Below are positions 1-7,630 of a DNA stretch of 64,000 nt, in pieces; position 1 is the first letter of the stretch; every line of letters begins with the position of its first letter. The translations under genes and the position numbers were made by a program. The DNA is from Bacteroidales bacterium (lineage in GTDB: Bacteria > Bacteroidota > Bacteroidia > Bacteroidales > WCHB1-69): the NCBI GenBank assembly GCA_017395245.1, contig JAFPVR010000001.1:50601-114600 (forward strand), read 5' to 3'. The notes beneath the pieces were generated by a model. That model was not told the origin of the DNA and ran no database searches. It saw nothing but the letters and a program-made list of their open reading frames with translations.

Positions 1-1255
1 GTTCCTGAATGTACCGGAAAGCGGCGTCCAACTGCGGGAGGAGATTGCCGTTGTAGTCCTTGCGCAACACAATCTCATCCGGGGTGTAGCCGATGCCCTC
101 CCACACCTTGCCGCTGATCTGTGCCTCGAAGGTGGAGGTGTAGACGTAGTGGCCGGTGTTAATGTCACCGAGCGGACCGCCATAGTTGAGGTCGATGCAG
201 TTGGCAGGCTGCAGCGGGCCGGTGCCGCCGTGCGTGCGTTCGCCGATGGTGTGCGCCGTGGGCAGCACCGCCTTGATGGTCATCGGCTCTATCTCGCCCA
301 TACTCACCGAGTTGAGGTCGCAGAGAACCACATACGGGATGTTTTCCGCCGTGATGTCGCGGTGGTAGCGCGTGTTCGGGAAGATGTAATAGGGTGTCCA
401 GACAGAATACTCATAGCGTCCCGGACCCTCTTTGTATCGGGTCTTCATAATTTCGGTCTTTTCGTTGAGATAACTGCCGATGAGATAGTCAAGGTCGTCC
501 TGATAGCCGCCACGGTTGCAGCGATTGTCGAGGATAATGCCCGCCAACTGCTCGCGCGGAGTCTCCATAATGGCCCGGAAATAGTGGTCGAGCAACTGGG
601 CACCCACGCCGTTCTGCAGCATCACGGGGGTGATGCCCGCCAACGACTGCCACAGATAGGGCACTTTCCGCCCGTCAGGCAGTTTGAAGAGGATATAGTG
701 GTATCGAATTGTCATCCCCAACTCCGGCGCATAGTCCGTACATTCCTCATGAACTTCAACCGTGTAATGGCTTTCAATATCCTGCAAAAAGATCTGGATA
801 GCATAACTCTCCTCGCCCGACGACTCAAAATAGTAGTCGCGGGTAGGAATTTCCAACTCATAAGGGCGGATGGTCACATAGTTGACCTGGTCATCGGGTG
901 CCGGATGCAGGTTTCGGACACTGAACGACATGTGGTGGTCAATCATGCCGCCCACCAAAGCCGTATAGAGTTCTTTCAATTCATCGGTCGGAACATATCC
1001 GATTTGTTCGTATTTCTTGTCAAGTTCCTGGAACTTAGGATAATACCGACTGTACGCGGCATCCCAGTCGGTGGTGTCGACATCCCAGAAGACGTAGCCT
1101 GTGCTGAGGACTTTCCAGAGGTAGTCGAACTGTTCGGTGTAGGTGCTGTAGACCAGTTCGCCGTTCTCGCCGATGTACGGCATGTAGTCGGCCTGTTTGC
1201 GGCAGGAGGTGCCTATCAGGACTAATATTGCTGCTATTGTGATGATTTTCTTCAT
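1..1255 (-). CDS. S41-family peptidase-like lipoprotein (3' end outside window)
   Basis: The gene reads leftward and its C-terminus lies beyond base 1, so about 418 codons are visible. The ATG at 1253-1255 starts a lipoprotein signal peptide (MKKIITIAAILVLIGTSC), with the Cys at residue 18 as likely lipid site. The second half resembles the S41 (tail-specific/C-terminal processing) peptidase core: a segment around NRCNRGG matches the usual D-x-R-x-N-x-GG block, and NSVSMGE near residue 312 matches the nucleophile block. The block that normally reads GE-x-T-x-GKG is GERTHGGTG here, so the general-base lysine is not in its usual place. No clear PDZ domain was seen. The closest upstream gene on the same strand is the small barrel protein 84 bp away. 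The peptidase fold is likely; activity is uncertain. Confidence 0.75.
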   Translation of the reverse strand, partial: MKKIITIAAILVLIGTSCRKQADYMPYIGENGELVYSTYTEQFDYLWKVLSTGYVFWDVDTTDWDAAYSRYYPKFQELDKKYEQIGYVPTDELKELYTALVGGMIDHHMSFSVRNLHPAPDDQVNYVTIRPYELEIPTRDYYFESSGEESYAIQIFLQDIESHYTVEVHEECTDYAPELGMTIRYHYILFKLPDGRKVPYLWQSLAGITPVMLQNGVGAQLLDHYFRAIMETPREQLAGIILDNRCNRGGYQDDLDYLIGSYLNEKTEIMKTRYKEGPGRYEYSVWTPYYIFPNTRYHRDITAENIPYVVLCDLNSVSMGEIEPMTIKAVLPTAHTIGERTHGGTGPLQPANCIDLNYGGPLGDINTGHYVYTSTFEAQISGKVWEGIGYTPDEIVLRKDYNGNLLPQLDAAFRYIQE

Positions 1256-1280
1256 GACTTTGGTTTTTGATGACCCCTAC

Positions 1281-1316
1281 CACCCCGCCCTCCGGGCACC
1301 CCTCCAAAGGAGGGGA
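1281..1316. repeat. GC-rich double-hairpin intergenic repeat
   Basis: Two adjacent inverted repeats fill the gap between the S41 gene and the barrel gene. They are GCCC-tcc-GGGC and CCCCTCC-aaa-GGAGGGG (1299-1315). Neither strand has a T-run after the stem, so it looks more like a dispersed hairpin repeat than an intrinsic terminator. Confidence 0.5.
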
Positions 1317-1339
1317 ATGGGCTGCATAAGGAAAAAAAA

Positions 1340-2026
1340 TCAGAAAATGTATGATGCGCCGAAAGTAATGGACAACGTACTGAGATAACGGGGATCCCGT
1401 AGATGTTCGGAACTGCGGTGGTGGGAGGTAAGGTCGTAGTAGTAGAGCGCGTCGAGGTTGATGCCCCAGTGGTCGTCCAGCTTGTAGCTCAAGCCGAGGC
1501 CGCCGACGAGACCCGCACAGAAACGGGCATCCTCGCTTGTGAACACGCGAATCTCGTCAAAGTTGTCAAAGTAGATGCAGTAGTCTGTCATCCAGTAGGT
1601 TTTGCCGACTCGGCGTTCTTTCAGCCAGTAACCCAGATAGCCGCCGGCATACGCGTGTCCGCGCAGGTTTTCGCCCCCGAAGGAAAAGTCGGCCAAAACG
1701 GGCAGCATGAGGTAATAGTTGTGATGGTTGGTAAAGACTGGATCCAGATAGTCGAGATTCCGCTCCATGCGGTGCGACCGGCGCATGAAGCTGAGGTCGG
1801 CGCGGAGGGCGAACCAGTCGGTGAAGCCGTAGCGGGCCTGGACGCCCGCATCGAAGCCACTGAACCCGGAATAGGATTCGTCGATGCGCCCCGCATTGGA
1901 TCGCATGATGGTGGTATAGTCCCATCCGCCCTTCACCCCCACAGACCACTGAGCGGAGGCCGTCAATGCCGTTATGCACAGCAGTATCGCGATGCACAAC
2001 GGTTTTAATGTCATTGTTTGTTTCAT
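1340..2026 (-). CDS. Small outer-membrane beta-barrel protein
   Basis: A 228-residue protein with a signal peptide (MKQTMTLKPLCIAILLC, cleavage after TASAQ), then alternating hydrophobic and polar strands rich in Tyr, Trp and Gly, ending in an aromatic (SYIF). This fits the 8-stranded barrels of the Bacteroidetes outer-membrane beta-barrel (PorT/OmpW-like) group. An in-frame ATG exists 30 bases upstream at 2056, but the ATG at 2026 is preferred. It has an AGGA a few bases upstream and places the signal peptide at the N-terminus, and the TAnnTTTG box at 2065-2072 leaves a sensible leader. Ligand and function are unknown. Confidence 0.75.
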   Translation of the reverse strand: MKQTMTLKPLCIAILLCITALTASAQWSVGVKGGWDYTTIMRSNAGRIDESYSGFSGFDAGVQARYGFTDWFALRADLSFMRRSHRMERNLDYLDPVFTNHHNYYLMLPVLADFSFGGENLRGHAYAGGYLGYWLKERRVGKTYWMTDYCIYFDNFDEIRVFTSEDARFCAGLVGGLGLSYKLDDHWGINLDALYYYDLTSHHRSSEHLRDPRYLSTLSITFGASYIF

Positions 2027-2064
2027 TGTCCTATTATTCGTTAAACGTATTGTCAATTCTGCGG

Positions 2065-2072
2065 CAAAAATA
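2065..2072 (-). promoter_or_regulatory. Bacteroidetes -7 promoter box
   Basis: TATTTTTG on the minus strand, followed by CCGC, about 40 bases before the barrel-protein ATG. It matches the TAnnTTTG consensus of the primary sigma factor of Bacteroidetes. Confidence 0.6.
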
Positions 2073-2099
2073 GAAATTCCTTTGATACCACGTATTTTA

Positions 2100-2127
2100 T
2101 TTGACCTTTGACTTTGACCTTTGACCC
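2100..2127. repeat. Heptamer-type tandem repeat (TTTGACC)
   Basis: Four degenerate units of TTTGACC/TTTGACT with 7, 6 and 7 bp steps, running directly into the hairpin repeat at 2125. Part of the family of 7-bp-period intergenic tracts in this window. Confidence 0.6.
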
Positions 2128-2182
2128 AGGGCTCCGCTTCGCTTCACCCTGGGCTGACATATTTCGGGCTTATAGCCCTTTT
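2110..2182 (+). repeat. Dispersed hairpin element, copy A
   Basis: Order of parts: GACTTTGACC, stem CCCAGGG (2125-2131) with CCCTGGG (2147-2153), linker CTGACATATTTC, then stem GGGCT-tat-AGCCC followed by TTTT. The same order and near-identical sequence recur at 13191-13263 (inverted) and 59494-59588. It lies between the converging 3' end of the POT gene and the 5' end of the barrel gene. Confidence 0.8.
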
Positions 2183-2191
2183 AGAAGAAGT

Positions 2192-2219
2192 TTGAAACTT
2201 GAATCTTGAAACCTGAAAC
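2192..2219. repeat. Heptamer tandem repeat (TTGAAAC)
   Basis: Four contiguous 7-bp units: TTGAAAC, TTGAATC, TTGAAAC, CTGAAAC. The same family recurs at 32757-32777. Confidence 0.75.
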
Positions 2220-2220
2220 C

Positions 2221-2250
2221 AAAAAGAGACCCATCTCGCGACAGGTCTCT
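2221..2250 (-). terminator. Intrinsic terminator of the POT transporter gene
   Basis: On the minus strand AGAGACC and GGTCTCT pair around a 12-base loop and are followed by TTTTT. It begins 30 bases after the stop codon of the transporter. Confidence 0.7.
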
Positions 2251-2279
2251 CCTTATATATAATATGGTAAAGGTTCCGA

Positions 2280-3926
2280 TTATTCCGTCACTCTTTCGAG
2301 CCACTTCACCATGCCGAGCATGACGGCCATGGAGACGAAGCAGACCGCTGCGAAAACGGCCCAGCAGTATTTGATCGGCCAGGCGTTGTACATCACCGGT
2401 CCGAGCCAGATCATCAGATTGCCGATGGCAGTGGCACCGAGCCACAAGCCCTGACACAAGCCCACCATGTGGCGCGGAGCCACCTTGGAGACGAACGACA
2501 GACCCAGCGGGGAGATGAACAACTCAGCGACAGTCAGCAGGAAGTAGGTGACGAGCAGCACCCAAGGAGCGGCTTTGGCAAGGCCGGCAGCAGCCATCTG
2601 GGCGGCATCCAACAAACGGAATTCCTCACCGGAAGGATAATTTCTGACAATAGAGAAAATCATCAGGAAGAGATATGCACTACCGGCAATGGCCATACCC
2701 AACGCAATCTTACGCGGGGTGGACATCGTGACTCGCTTGTTGAAGAGAATCATCAGCGGGGTGAGCACAATCACGAAGAAGGGGTTCAGAGCCTGCCAGA
2801 TTTCAGGAGCGATGGCATCCGTCTTGACGAAGTCGCGGGCGAACACGGACAACGACTGGCCGTTCTGGTGGAACGAGAACCAGAAGAAGATGGCGATACC
2901 TAACACGGCGAACAGCGCATACAGACGTTGCTTGATTTCCGTAGCCATGGCCTGTTTCTCTTCAGCGGTATATTCCACCACCTGAGCGGCCTCTTTCTTG
3001 GCCGGTTGCGGGAATTTGTACTTGTTGATGATGAAAATCGTCAGGGAAATAGCCATTGCGATAACAGACGCGATGAAGGAGAAATGCACACCCTGGTTGA
3101 AAACGGTGATGTAGTCGGAGCAGAAAGCTGCCGTGTCGGTGAAGTTGTAACCGGGTTGCAGAACTGCCTGCATGGTTTCAGTGAACTTTTGGGTCATTTG
3201 ACCATCAGCGAGGAATTGGTGACAAAGTCCGGACATATCGGCGTTATAGACAAGATGATGCGCCTTCAGCCACCACTCGCGAAGGAACGGGGCAATGAAC
3301 GGGGCGAAGAAACCGCCGATGTTGATGAAGACGTAGAAAATCTGGAAACCAGAGTCACGACGCTTTTTAGCCTCAGCGAGTGCTTCGGGACCCTTCTTGG
3401 CAGCCTCTTCCTCGAACTCGTCGTACAGCTTACCGACGATAGCCTGCAAGTTACCCTTGAACAGACCATTACCGAATGCGATGAACAACAGCGCCATGCA
3501 GGTGATAATCAAAATGGTGGCCCAACCCGTACCGCTGTCGAGGATGGCACCGTCAGCTGTCTTGCTGAACAACGGAATCGCCATCACCACATAGCCGATG
3601 GCCATGATAATCAAGCCCCATTGGATGGTCTTGTTGTAGTTTTGCGTTCTGTCGGCGATAATACCGCCCACCAGACTCAAGACATAGATTCCGAAGTAGA
3701 ATACAGAATAGATGACACCGGCCGTTGCATCGGGAAGACCGAACTTGGAGACCAAGAAGAGAAGCAGCACGGCGTTCATAATGTAGTAGCCGAAACGCTC
3801 ACCCATGTTGCTCAACGCCGCAGCGATGAGGCCCTTCGGGTGGTTTTTCGCTTCCTTCACGTAGTAAATAATGAACGGCACAATAACCAGTGCGCCGACA
3901 AGACAAATAATACCAGCTATACTCAT
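2280..3926 (-). CDS. POT/PTR2-family peptide MFS transporter
   Basis: A 548-residue polytopic membrane protein with about 14 hydrophobic segments, expected to carry di- or tripeptides into the cytoplasm with protons. The region GVIYSVFYFGIYVLSLVGG followed by IIADR matches the POT block after TM2, and the C-terminal half has the typical AELFISPLGLSFVSKVAP segment. TM1 reads NMGERFGYY where the classic motif is E-x-x-E-R-F-x-Y-Y-G, so the first glutamate of ExxER is Asn. A large extramembrane loop near residues 220-290 is enriched in polar residues. The gene lies 21 bases after thioredoxin on the same strand and probably shares its promoter. An intrinsic terminator follows at 2221-2250. Confidence 0.9.
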   Translation of the reverse strand: MSIAGIICLVGALVIVPFIIYYVKEAKNHPKGLIAAALSNMGERFGYYIMNAVLLLFLVSKFGLPDATAGVIYSVFYFGIYVLSLVGGIIADRTQNYNKTIQWGLIIMAIGYVVMAIPLFSKTADGAILDSGTGWATILIITCMALLFIAFGNGLFKGNLQAIVGKLYDEFEEEAAKKGPEALAEAKKRRDSGFQIFYVFINIGGFFAPFIAPFLREWWLKAHHLVYNADMSGLCHQFLADGQMTQKFTETMQAVLQPGYNFTDTAAFCSDYITVFNQGVHFSFIASVIAMAISLTIFIINKYKFPQPAKKEAAQVVEYTAEEKQAMATEIKQRLYALFAVLGIAIFFWFSFHQNGQSLSVFARDFVKTDAIAPEIWQALNPFFVIVLTPLMILFNKRVTMSTPRKIALGMAIAGSAYLFLMIFSIVRNYPSGEEFRLLDAAQMAAAGLAKAAPWVLLVTYFLLTVAELFISPLGLSFVSKVAPRHMVGLCQGLWLGATAIGNLMIWLGPVMYNAWPIKYCWAVFAAVCFVSMAVMLGMVKWLERVTE

Positions 3927-3947
3927 AATTTATTGGATTTTAATTAT

Positions 3948-4262
3948 TTACAGATGTTGGTTGATTTTCGCCACCAGCTCGTCTTTCTTGATGACGCCGA
4001 CGTGACGATCCACAAGCTCGCCGTTCTTGATGAAGACCAGCGTGGGGATGTTCATAATGCCGAACTGCATGGCGATGTCGCCGTTCTCGTCGGTGTCGCA
4101 TTTGCCGACCACGGCCTTGCCTTCAAATTCAGCGGCGACCTCCTCCACGATGGGAGCGATGCTTCTGCACGGGCCGCACCAGGTTGCCCAGAAATCAATG
4201 ACGACCAGTTTGTCGCCTTTGATCAGGGTCTCAAAATTCTCATTGTTAATTGCTAATGCCAT
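3948..4262 (-). CDS. trxA: Thioredoxin
   Basis: A 104-residue cytosolic thioredoxin with the active site WCGPC (Cys29, Cys32), the cis-Pro region IPTLVFIKNG near residue 74 and the buried Asp in VVIDFWATW. The length is that of a single-domain thioredoxin and there is no signal peptide. It reduces protein disulfides with electrons from thioredoxin reductase, which is not in this window. The TAnnTTTG box at 4292-4299 gives it its own promoter, back to back with that of the lipoprotein gene at 4353. The peptide transporter follows 21 bases downstream. Confidence 0.95.
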   Translation of the reverse strand: MALAINNENFETLIKGDKLVVIDFWATWCGPCRSIAPIVEEVAAEFEGKAVVGKCDTDENGDIAMQFGIMNIPTLVFIKNGELVDRHVGVIKKDELVAKINQHL

Positions 4263-4291
4263 AGTTTTTGGGTTTTAAAATTATTAAGCGG

Positions 4292-4299
4292 CAAAGATA
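4292..4299 (-). promoter_or_regulatory. -7 promoter box of trxA
   Basis: TATCTTTG on the minus strand followed by CCGC, 30 bases before the trxA ATG. It forms one half of a compact divergent promoter pair. Confidence 0.7.
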
Positions 4300-4322
4300 C
4301 ATTTTTTTTGTGATAAATTTTG

Positions 4323-4330
4323 TATATTTG
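4323..4330 (+). promoter_or_regulatory. -7 promoter box of the 4353 lipoprotein gene
   Basis: TATATTTG followed by CCACCGC, 22 bases before the ATG at 4353. It diverges from the trxA box, with only 23 bases between the two. Confidence 0.7.
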
Positions 4331-4352
4331 CCACCGCGAAATTTGTTAGAAA

Positions 4353-4760
4353 ATGAAACAGTTGAAAAGATTAACGGCACTCTGTTTTTGCGCGGTGACA
4401 CTGCTGGCCGGATGCACCAAATTCGGCACGGCGGTTTCCGAAATCACCTCTACGGAATACGAAAATAAAATGCTGACAGTCACGGCATTGATAACCGACA
4501 ACGGCGGCTGCGGCTACTATATGGAGCAGGGATTCTGCTACAGCCTCTTCTGCCCGCCGAACCTCAACGACATCTACACCACCGAGGTCAATGTCGCCCA
4601 CACCGTCCCGGCCGACTCCGCCGTCTTCTCGGCCACTTTCACCCTGCCGATGGTCGACACGGCCTACTACGTGTGCGCCTACGTGAAGAACAGCGCGGGT
4701 CTCTCTTACAGCCCCGCCGTGCGTGTATCCACCGGCGCCCAGCCCGACCCCGCAAAATAA
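4353..4760 (+). CDS. Small putative lipoprotein of unknown function
   Basis: A 135-residue protein. The N-terminus MKQLKRLTALCFCAVTLLAGC is a lipoprotein signal with lipobox LAGC, so the mature protein begins at Cys21 and should sit in a membrane facing the periplasm or outside. The rest is about 110 residues of beta-rich sequence with several Cys (NGGCGYYMEQGFCYS) and a fibronectin-III-like look (AYYVCAYVKNSAGLSYSPAV), as in Bacteroidales surface lipoproteins. No family was recognised. It has its own promoter, and butyrate kinase starts 48 bases downstream without an obvious promoter, so the two may be co-transcribed. Confidence 0.7.
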   Translation: MKQLKRLTALCFCAVTLLAGCTKFGTAVSEITSTEYENKMLTVTALITDNGGCGYYMEQGFCYSLFCPPNLNDIYTTEVNVAHTVPADSAVFSATFTLPMVDTAYYVCAYVKNSAGLSYSPAVRVSTGAQPDPAK

Positions 4761-4808
4761 CGTGACCGCTTATTCAATCAAAGACAGTATTAACCAATAA
4801 TAAAGATA

Positions 4809-5879
4809 ATGAGCAAGATTCTCGCCATCAATCCCGGAGCCACCTCCACCAAAGTCGCCATCTTCGACGGCAACGAGCAGATATTCCTGAAGAACATCAA
4901 GCACTCCACCGAGGAGCTGTCACAGTTCGCCACCATCGCCGACCAATATGAGTTCCGCAAGAACATCATCACCTCCACCTTGGAGGCGGAAGGCATCAAC
5001 CTCCACGACATCAACATCGTGATGGGTCGCGGCGGCCTCGTGAAACCCTTGAAATCAGGTGTTTACAGAGTCAATGAACTGATGCTGGAACATTTGAAGA
5101 TGGGCTATAGCGGTCAGCATGCCTGCAACCTCGGCGGCCTCATCGCAGACAGCATCGCCAAATACATCGGCCTCGACTGCGCTTATATCGCCGACCCCGT
5201 GATGGTGGACGAAATGCACGACATCGCCCGCATCTCCGGTCACCCGATGTTCGAGCGCCAGTCCATTTTCCACGCCCTCAACCACAAAGCCATCGGCCGC
5301 ATGTACGCCAAAGACTGCGGCAAGAAGTATGAGGACCTCAACCTCATCATCACCCACATGGGCGGCGGCGTGAGCGTCGGCGCACACGAGAAGGGCAAGG
5401 TTATCGATGTGAACCAGGCTTTGGACGGTGAAGGTCCGTTCTCCCCCGAACGTTCCGGTTCCCTGCCGATGAATCAGTTCCTAAAAGCCTGTTTCAGCGG
5501 CAAATACACCCAGCAAGACATGCAGAAGATGCTCGTCGGCAAGGGTGGTTATGTCGGCTACTTCGGCAGCAACGACGCCTACGCGGTCGAAAAGGCAGCC
5601 ATCGCCGGCGACCCGAAAGCTGAACTTCTCGAAGAGGCTTTCGCTTACCAGGTGGCCAAGCAGATTGGTGAGAACGCCTGCGTGCTGAAGGGCAAGGTGG
5701 ATGCCATCATCCTCACCGGCGGCATCGCCTACGGCAAGCCGGTCGTTGCCCGCATTAAGAAATACGTGGAGTGGATCGCTCCTGTGGCCGTCTATCCTGG
5801 TGAGGACGAGATGGCCGCCATGGCCCTCAACGCCAACATGATTCTCAACAAGGAAATCGAAATCCAGGAGTACGTGTAA
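4809..5879 (+). CDS. buk: Butyrate kinase
   Basis: A 356-residue ASKHA-fold acyl kinase. The N-terminal phosphate loop INPGATSTKVAIFDGN, the segment VMGRGGLVKPLKSG, the HALNHKAIGR block and the nucleotide loop THMGGGVSVGAHEKG are those of butyrate/branched-chain fatty acid kinases. The length is shorter than acetate kinase (about 400). It interconverts butyryl phosphate plus ADP with butyrate plus ATP. The usual partner phosphotransbutyrylase gene is not adjacent, so the acyl-phosphate source is unknown and a branched-chain substrate is possible. Its TAA overlaps the ATG of nadK by one base (TAATG), which points to translational coupling. Confidence 0.92.
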   Translation: MSKILAINPGATSTKVAIFDGNEQIFLKNIKHSTEELSQFATIADQYEFRKNIITSTLEAEGINLHDINIVMGRGGLVKPLKSGVYRVNELMLEHLKMGYSGQHACNLGGLIADSIAKYIGLDCAYIADPVMVDEMHDIARISGHPMFERQSIFHALNHKAIGRMYAKDCGKKYEDLNLIITHMGGGVSVGAHEKGKVIDVNQALDGEGPFSPERSGSLPMNQFLKACFSGKYTQQDMQKMLVGKGGYVGYFGSNDAYAVEKAAIAGDPKAELLEEAFAYQVAKQIGENACVLKGKVDAIILTGGIAYGKPVVARIKKYVEWIAPVAVYPGEDEMAAMALNANMILNKEIEIQEYV

Positions 5880-6745
5880 TGTCCACTTTCGCGCTCTACA
5901 GCCGGCAGGCCGCAACCCTGCAACCTGTCGTCGATTCAGTTGTCAACTTTCTGGTGCGGAACCACTGCGAGGTGGTTCTGCATCAGAATGTTTTATGTAA
6001 AAACACTGACTTACAGCGTTTTGAAACATATTATGACCTGCAACGAATTGGCACTGTGGACTTTATGGTCTCCATCGGGGGCGATGGCTCGTTCATTGAC
6101 GCAGCAAACCTAGTCGGCGACCTCGGCATCCCGCTGGTAGGCGTGAACACCGGGCGCATAGGTTTTCTCTCCGCCATCAAGAAGGACAACACGGAAGTTT
6201 GCCTCCGCATGCTGCTCGACGGCCAATATACGCTGGAGTCACGCTCGCTGCTTCATATTGAAGGGAGTGAACCGCTGTCGTTGGACACACATTTTGTGGT
6301 CAACGACGTGACCGTTCGGGCCACCGACAGCGACTCCATCAACGCCATCACCGTGTCGGCGGGCGGACGGCATGTGAACACCTACTGGGCCGACGGATTG
6401 ATTGTGGCCACCCCGACGGGCTCCACCGCCTATTCGATGAGCTGCGGCGGTCCCATCCTGCACCCACAGACCGACGTGGTGGTGCTCACCCCCATCGCCT
6501 CGCACTCACTCAATGTGAGACCGTTGGTTATCCCCGCCGGACAAACCCTGGAAATTGCCGTGGACGGACGCGGCGGTAAATACTCACTTTGCGTTGACAC
6601 ACAACGGGTTATCCTTAACGACAGCGTCCGACTCTTCATCACGAAAGAGAAATTCAACATCAAGACAGTCCTGTTCGACAACGCGGATTTTTACGCCACC
6701 ATCCGCGAAAAACTGCTCTGGGGACTCGACAAGCGCAACGATTAA
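5879..6745 (+). CDS. nadK: NAD kinase
   Basis: A 288-residue cytosolic enzyme that makes NADP from NAD and ATP. The GGDG motif lies at residues 67-70, followed by GVNTGRIGFLS. The substrate segment VVNDVTVRATDS and the glycine-rich TPTGSTAYSMSCGGPI are the conserved NAD-kinase blocks. Length and order are normal for bacteria. The start codon overlaps the butyrate kinase stop by one base, so both proteins are probably made from one message. The next gene, ftsQ, has its own promoter box at 6832. Confidence 0.95.
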   Translation: MSTFALYSRQAATLQPVVDSVVNFLVRNHCEVVLHQNVLCKNTDLQRFETYYDLQRIGTVDFMVSIGGDGSFIDAANLVGDLGIPLVGVNTGRIGFLSAIKKDNTEVCLRMLLDGQYTLESRSLLHIEGSEPLSLDTHFVVNDVTVRATDSDSINAITVSAGGRHVNTYWADGLIVATPTGSTAYSMSCGGPILHPQTDVVVLTPIASHSLNVRPLVIPAGQTLEIAVDGRGGKYSLCVDTQRVILNDSVRLFITKEKFNIKTVLFDNADFYATIREKLLWGLDKRND

Positions 6746-6831
6746 AACCCACTCCCCGAGGAACTCAATCTTTCAACATTTTTGTGTTTATTTTTTTTCG
6801 AAATACCTTTTTTCAAAACAGGTATTATTTT

Positions 6832-6839
6832 TAATTTTG
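6832..6839 (+). promoter_or_regulatory. -7 promoter box of ftsQ
   Basis: TAATTTTG 29 bases before the ATG at 6869. Its position inside the longest possible reading frame (open from 6782) argues that translation starts at 6869 and not earlier. Confidence 0.5.
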
Positions 6840-6868
6840 TCAGATTGAAAGTAATTGTGCAAACCTGT

Positions 6869-7621
6869 ATGAGATACGTCAAACCGGTAGTTCGTATATT
6901 GCTGAGTGTCACGCTGATAGTGATGCTTGTTTTGGCATTCGTCTATATGCCGAAGCAGCGCTGTGAGCGTATCTCATCCGTGGTCCATACGCAAAACGAA
7001 AGCGTCACCGTCAGCCCGGAAGACGTGAACGCACTGATTGCGAATGCCGGCATCGAGGTGATCGGCAAAGCTGTCAAGGAGGTTGACGAAGGCGAAATCA
7101 TCACGCTTTTGAAAGCCAATCCGTACATCGAAAACGTGAATTTCGTGCATTTTGCCGGCCGCAAACTGGTCATCGACTATACCCTGCGAGAAATCGTGTT
7201 ACATGTGTTCACCCCCGGCGGTGAACATTATTTTGTTGACAATGAAGGTGTTGTTGTCCCGTTCACTTCGAAAATGCAGGACTACCTGATGATAGTTAAC
7301 GGCAATGTCGGCGACACCTACAAGGTGGGCAAGAAAGCCCCGAAAGGCGTGCAGAACGCGCTCGAACTGACCAAGGTCATCCGCGGGGATGCCTTCTACG
7401 AGGCGCAGTTCCGGCAGATCTACCTCAACAGCGCCAACGACATCGAACTTACCAGCGCCATCGGCGGGCAGACCATCCTCTTCGGGTCGGTTGAGAACGC
7501 CGCCGAAAAACTGGCCAACCTCAAGACCGTTTACGAAAAAGGGCTGTCACACAAGGGCTACAACACCTACGCCCAACTCGACGCCCGCTACAAGAACCGA
7601 ATTATAGCAACAAGAAAATAA
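6869..7621 (+). CDS. ftsQ: Cell division protein FtsQ/DivIB-type
   Basis: A 250-residue bitopic membrane protein. A short cytoplasmic end is followed by one membrane segment (residues 7-27), a POTRA-like beta region (about 35-110, VEVIGKAV-like packing and NPYIENVNFVHFAGRKLVIDY) and an FtsQ-type domain with the DNEGVVVPF block. The open frame reaches back to 6782, but that would add 29 Cys- and Phe-rich residues spanning the promoter box, so ATG 6869 is chosen. FtsQ links early and late divisome proteins in the periplasm. It sits directly before ftsA and ftsZ, the conserved end of the division/cell-wall cluster, while the mur genes usual upstream are absent. Confidence 0.85.
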   Translation: MRYVKPVVRILLSVTLIVMLVLAFVYMPKQRCERISSVVHTQNESVTVSPEDVNALIANAGIEVIGKAVKEVDEGEIITLLKANPYIENVNFVHFAGRKLVIDYTLREIVLHVFTPGGEHYFVDNEGVVVPFTSKMQDYLMIVNGNVGDTYKVGKKAPKGVQNALELTKVIRGDAFYEAQFRQIYLNSANDIELTSAIGGQTILFGSVENAAEKLANLKTVYEKGLSHKGYNTYAQLDARYKNRIIATRK

Positions 7622-7630
7622 CCCGTGCGT

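Noticed and set aside
149-1225. Long plus-strand open frame (358 codons) over the S41 gene
   Set aside because: It is antisense to a gene with a signal peptide and family motifs. Its own translation has no recognisable domain and is biased as expected for a shadow frame.
6782-6868. Earlier start for FtsQ
   Set aside because: It would span the -7 promoter box and add a Cys/Phe-rich stretch not seen in FtsQ.
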